From: Membranipora membranacea
Taxonomy: Eukaryota > Bryozoa > Gymnolaemata > Cheilostomatida > Membraniporidae
Length of the DNA stretch: 64,000 nucleotides
NCBI GenBank assembly: GCA_914767715.1
Contig: OU612070.1
Coordinates: forward strand, 27,578,025-27,642,024
Direction of reading: 5' to 3'
The translations under genes and the position numbers were made by a program. The notes under the pieces are model-generated. The model was not told the DNA's origin, searched no databases, and was given only the letters and a program-made list of their open reading frames with translations. Below are positions 62,775 to 64,000 of this stretch, piece by piece (positions within the stretch are counted from its first letter, which is position 1; the number at the start of each line of letters is the position of its first letter).

Positions 62775-63021
62775 CGTAATACCTCACCCATAAAGCGTGT
62801 GCCTTGTAAGTGAAGGCGCCTATAAGAGAGGAGCATATAGGCCGGCTATCATTTGAAGCAAATAAGTTGCATAAGTTGAGGGTTCGAACCCCTTCGATGT
62901 CAAGTTTTTTTTCAAAGTGGTGCCTTATAGCTGTGGGGTGCATTATAACTGGAACATTTATATTTTTTCCGAGGGAGGTGCTTCACTTATAAGGCCGGCG
63001 CCTTATAAGTGAGGTATTACG
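62775..63021. mobile_element. 247 bp element with inverted ends and tRNA-like module
   Basis: CGTAATACCTCAC at 62775-62787 is inverted exactly at 63009-63021. The interior repeats related motifs (CCTTATAAGTGA, GGCGCC). A box B-like GGTTCGAACCCC lies at 62881-62892, and the following tail (tttttttcaaa ... attataactggaacattta) matches that of the hAT-type element at 53.4 kb. It appears to be a second carrier of the same tRNA-derived module. Confidence 0.75.
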
Positions 63022-63829
63022 TATCAATAGTAATGTCTGATGGGTATTCAACTATTATCTGTAACTGAGGCGTAGAAAGGAAGAAACTAACCAAGCAATT
63101 TAACCCTGCATGCAGTCCCAGCTGTCATTTCTGGCTTTGCTTTTTTACAAAAATAAATAAGTCTTACCTCCTACTCTCCTGTATATCTGTTAATTGAAGA
63201 TTACTGGCTATCAATCTATTTTATTGGGACAGGATAATTGATAGATTAAATGAAGGCGTCATGATTAATGTCATATTGCAATTGTTAATTTGGTGGTTAA
63301 TACAGAACTCCCACAGGTTAAATCTGATTCCTTGATTATAACGCTTAAGAATGTTGTTATTAAACCTACAAAAAGTTAATACGTGAATGAGTTGAAACTG
63401 ACAAATTTGGCCAAAATACGCCAATTGGTTCTCTAGGTGTGTAGTGTATACCCTGTAGAGCAGCTACTTATATGCTCAGTGTTCTTCAGCGTATATAGGC
63501 CTGTAATACATACAGATTGAGGGTGCATATCCCTCTGCATCTCAACCCGAGTCCCTCAAAAGGTAACCATACGGGAATGCCTGTCAGTATCAGCGACTGT
63601 CCCATCATCAGTGGGATCACTAAGTCACTCAGGTTCTAGATTACAATTCATGATTTTCTTTACACTTCTTTCCTGGCTCAGATTGTAAAACCTGTGTAAG
63701 ATTTGATGTCAACTTTCCCTCACATATATGCAGTCTCATATTCTTAGATCCTAGATGGCTAGGATCAGAATGTATAAGCAAATACTTAGTAATTTGAGAC
63801 TGTTGCTTGTTGAAAATATCAGTGATTGA

Positions 63830-64000
63830 CGCTTGTGGTTTTTCGCAAATTGGATGGATACATCCTTACCGTGTGATGCTATGATACAGGAGGGATTGAC
63901 ACATTTTCTGCATGGATAAATTATGACTTCCGATCATGAGTTGACTAAGAGATATGCAAAAACAAAATTGATGCATTGATTGGCTATGTTGTCATGGTAA
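63830..64000 (+). promoter_or_regulatory. Predicted promoter of a TSP1 paralogue beyond the right edge
   Basis: This end of the window is the reverse complement of the TSP1 upstream region, block for block, and stops about 7-10 bases before the position where the TATA box would lie. It predicts a plus-strand gene, probably a TSP1 paralogue, starting within about 100 bp outside the window. Confidence 0.65.

Larger units (their letters stand above)
60481..63829. other. Intergenic region right of the TSP1 gene
   Basis: No supported gene. It contains the inverted relative of the 57.25 kb block (about 60980-61125), a micro-insertion at 62139, and a tRNA-module element at 62775-63021. Confidence 0.6.

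Overview
The window is a gene-bearing stretch of an animal genome, apparently an invertebrate. It is AT-rich, with GT-AG introns from under 100 bp to 3.8 kb, and carries metazoan families such as hedgehog acyltransferase, a RhoU/RhoV-type GTPase, and secreted pentraxin-like/PAN and thrombospondin type-1 proteins. I cannot place the lineage further. None of the genes is a single open frame; each was assembled by hand from exon homology, splice sites and phase agreement.

Layout from left to right: GINS1 (minus, last exon beyond the left edge), divergent from a RhoU/RhoV-like GTPase (plus); 4.2 kb without a clear gene; POLA2, the DNA polymerase alpha B subunit (minus, 15 exons, complete), divergent from FCF1 (plus, 7 exons, complete); 2.7 kb without a clear gene; a hedgehog acyltransferase HHAT (plus, 10 exons); a secreted pentraxin-like plus PAN/Apple protein (plus); ribokinase RBKS (minus); about 9 kb rich in mobile-element remnants; and a small secreted His/Pro/Tyr-rich protein with two TSP1 domains (minus), whose promoter region is repeated in inverted orientation at the right edge.

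GINS1 and POLA2 both act at the replication fork (CMG helicase and primase-polymerase alpha), and FCF1 acts in ribosomal RNA processing, so the left half holds growth and replication housekeeping genes in two divergent pairs. The right half mixes signalling (HHAT), metabolism (ribokinase) and secreted proteins.

The most unusual material lies between the genes. Several very short palindromic insertions (about 25-50 bp) are flanked by 7-9 bp direct repeats; five loci can be read this way. There is also a 402 bp hAT-type element with a perfect 8 bp duplication that carries a tRNA-like box A/B module, a related module in a second element, a 2.6 kb segment with 59 bp terminal inverted repeats, and several 11-18 bp poly(C)/poly(G) runs. 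All family names rest on motif recognition by eye; no database search was possible.
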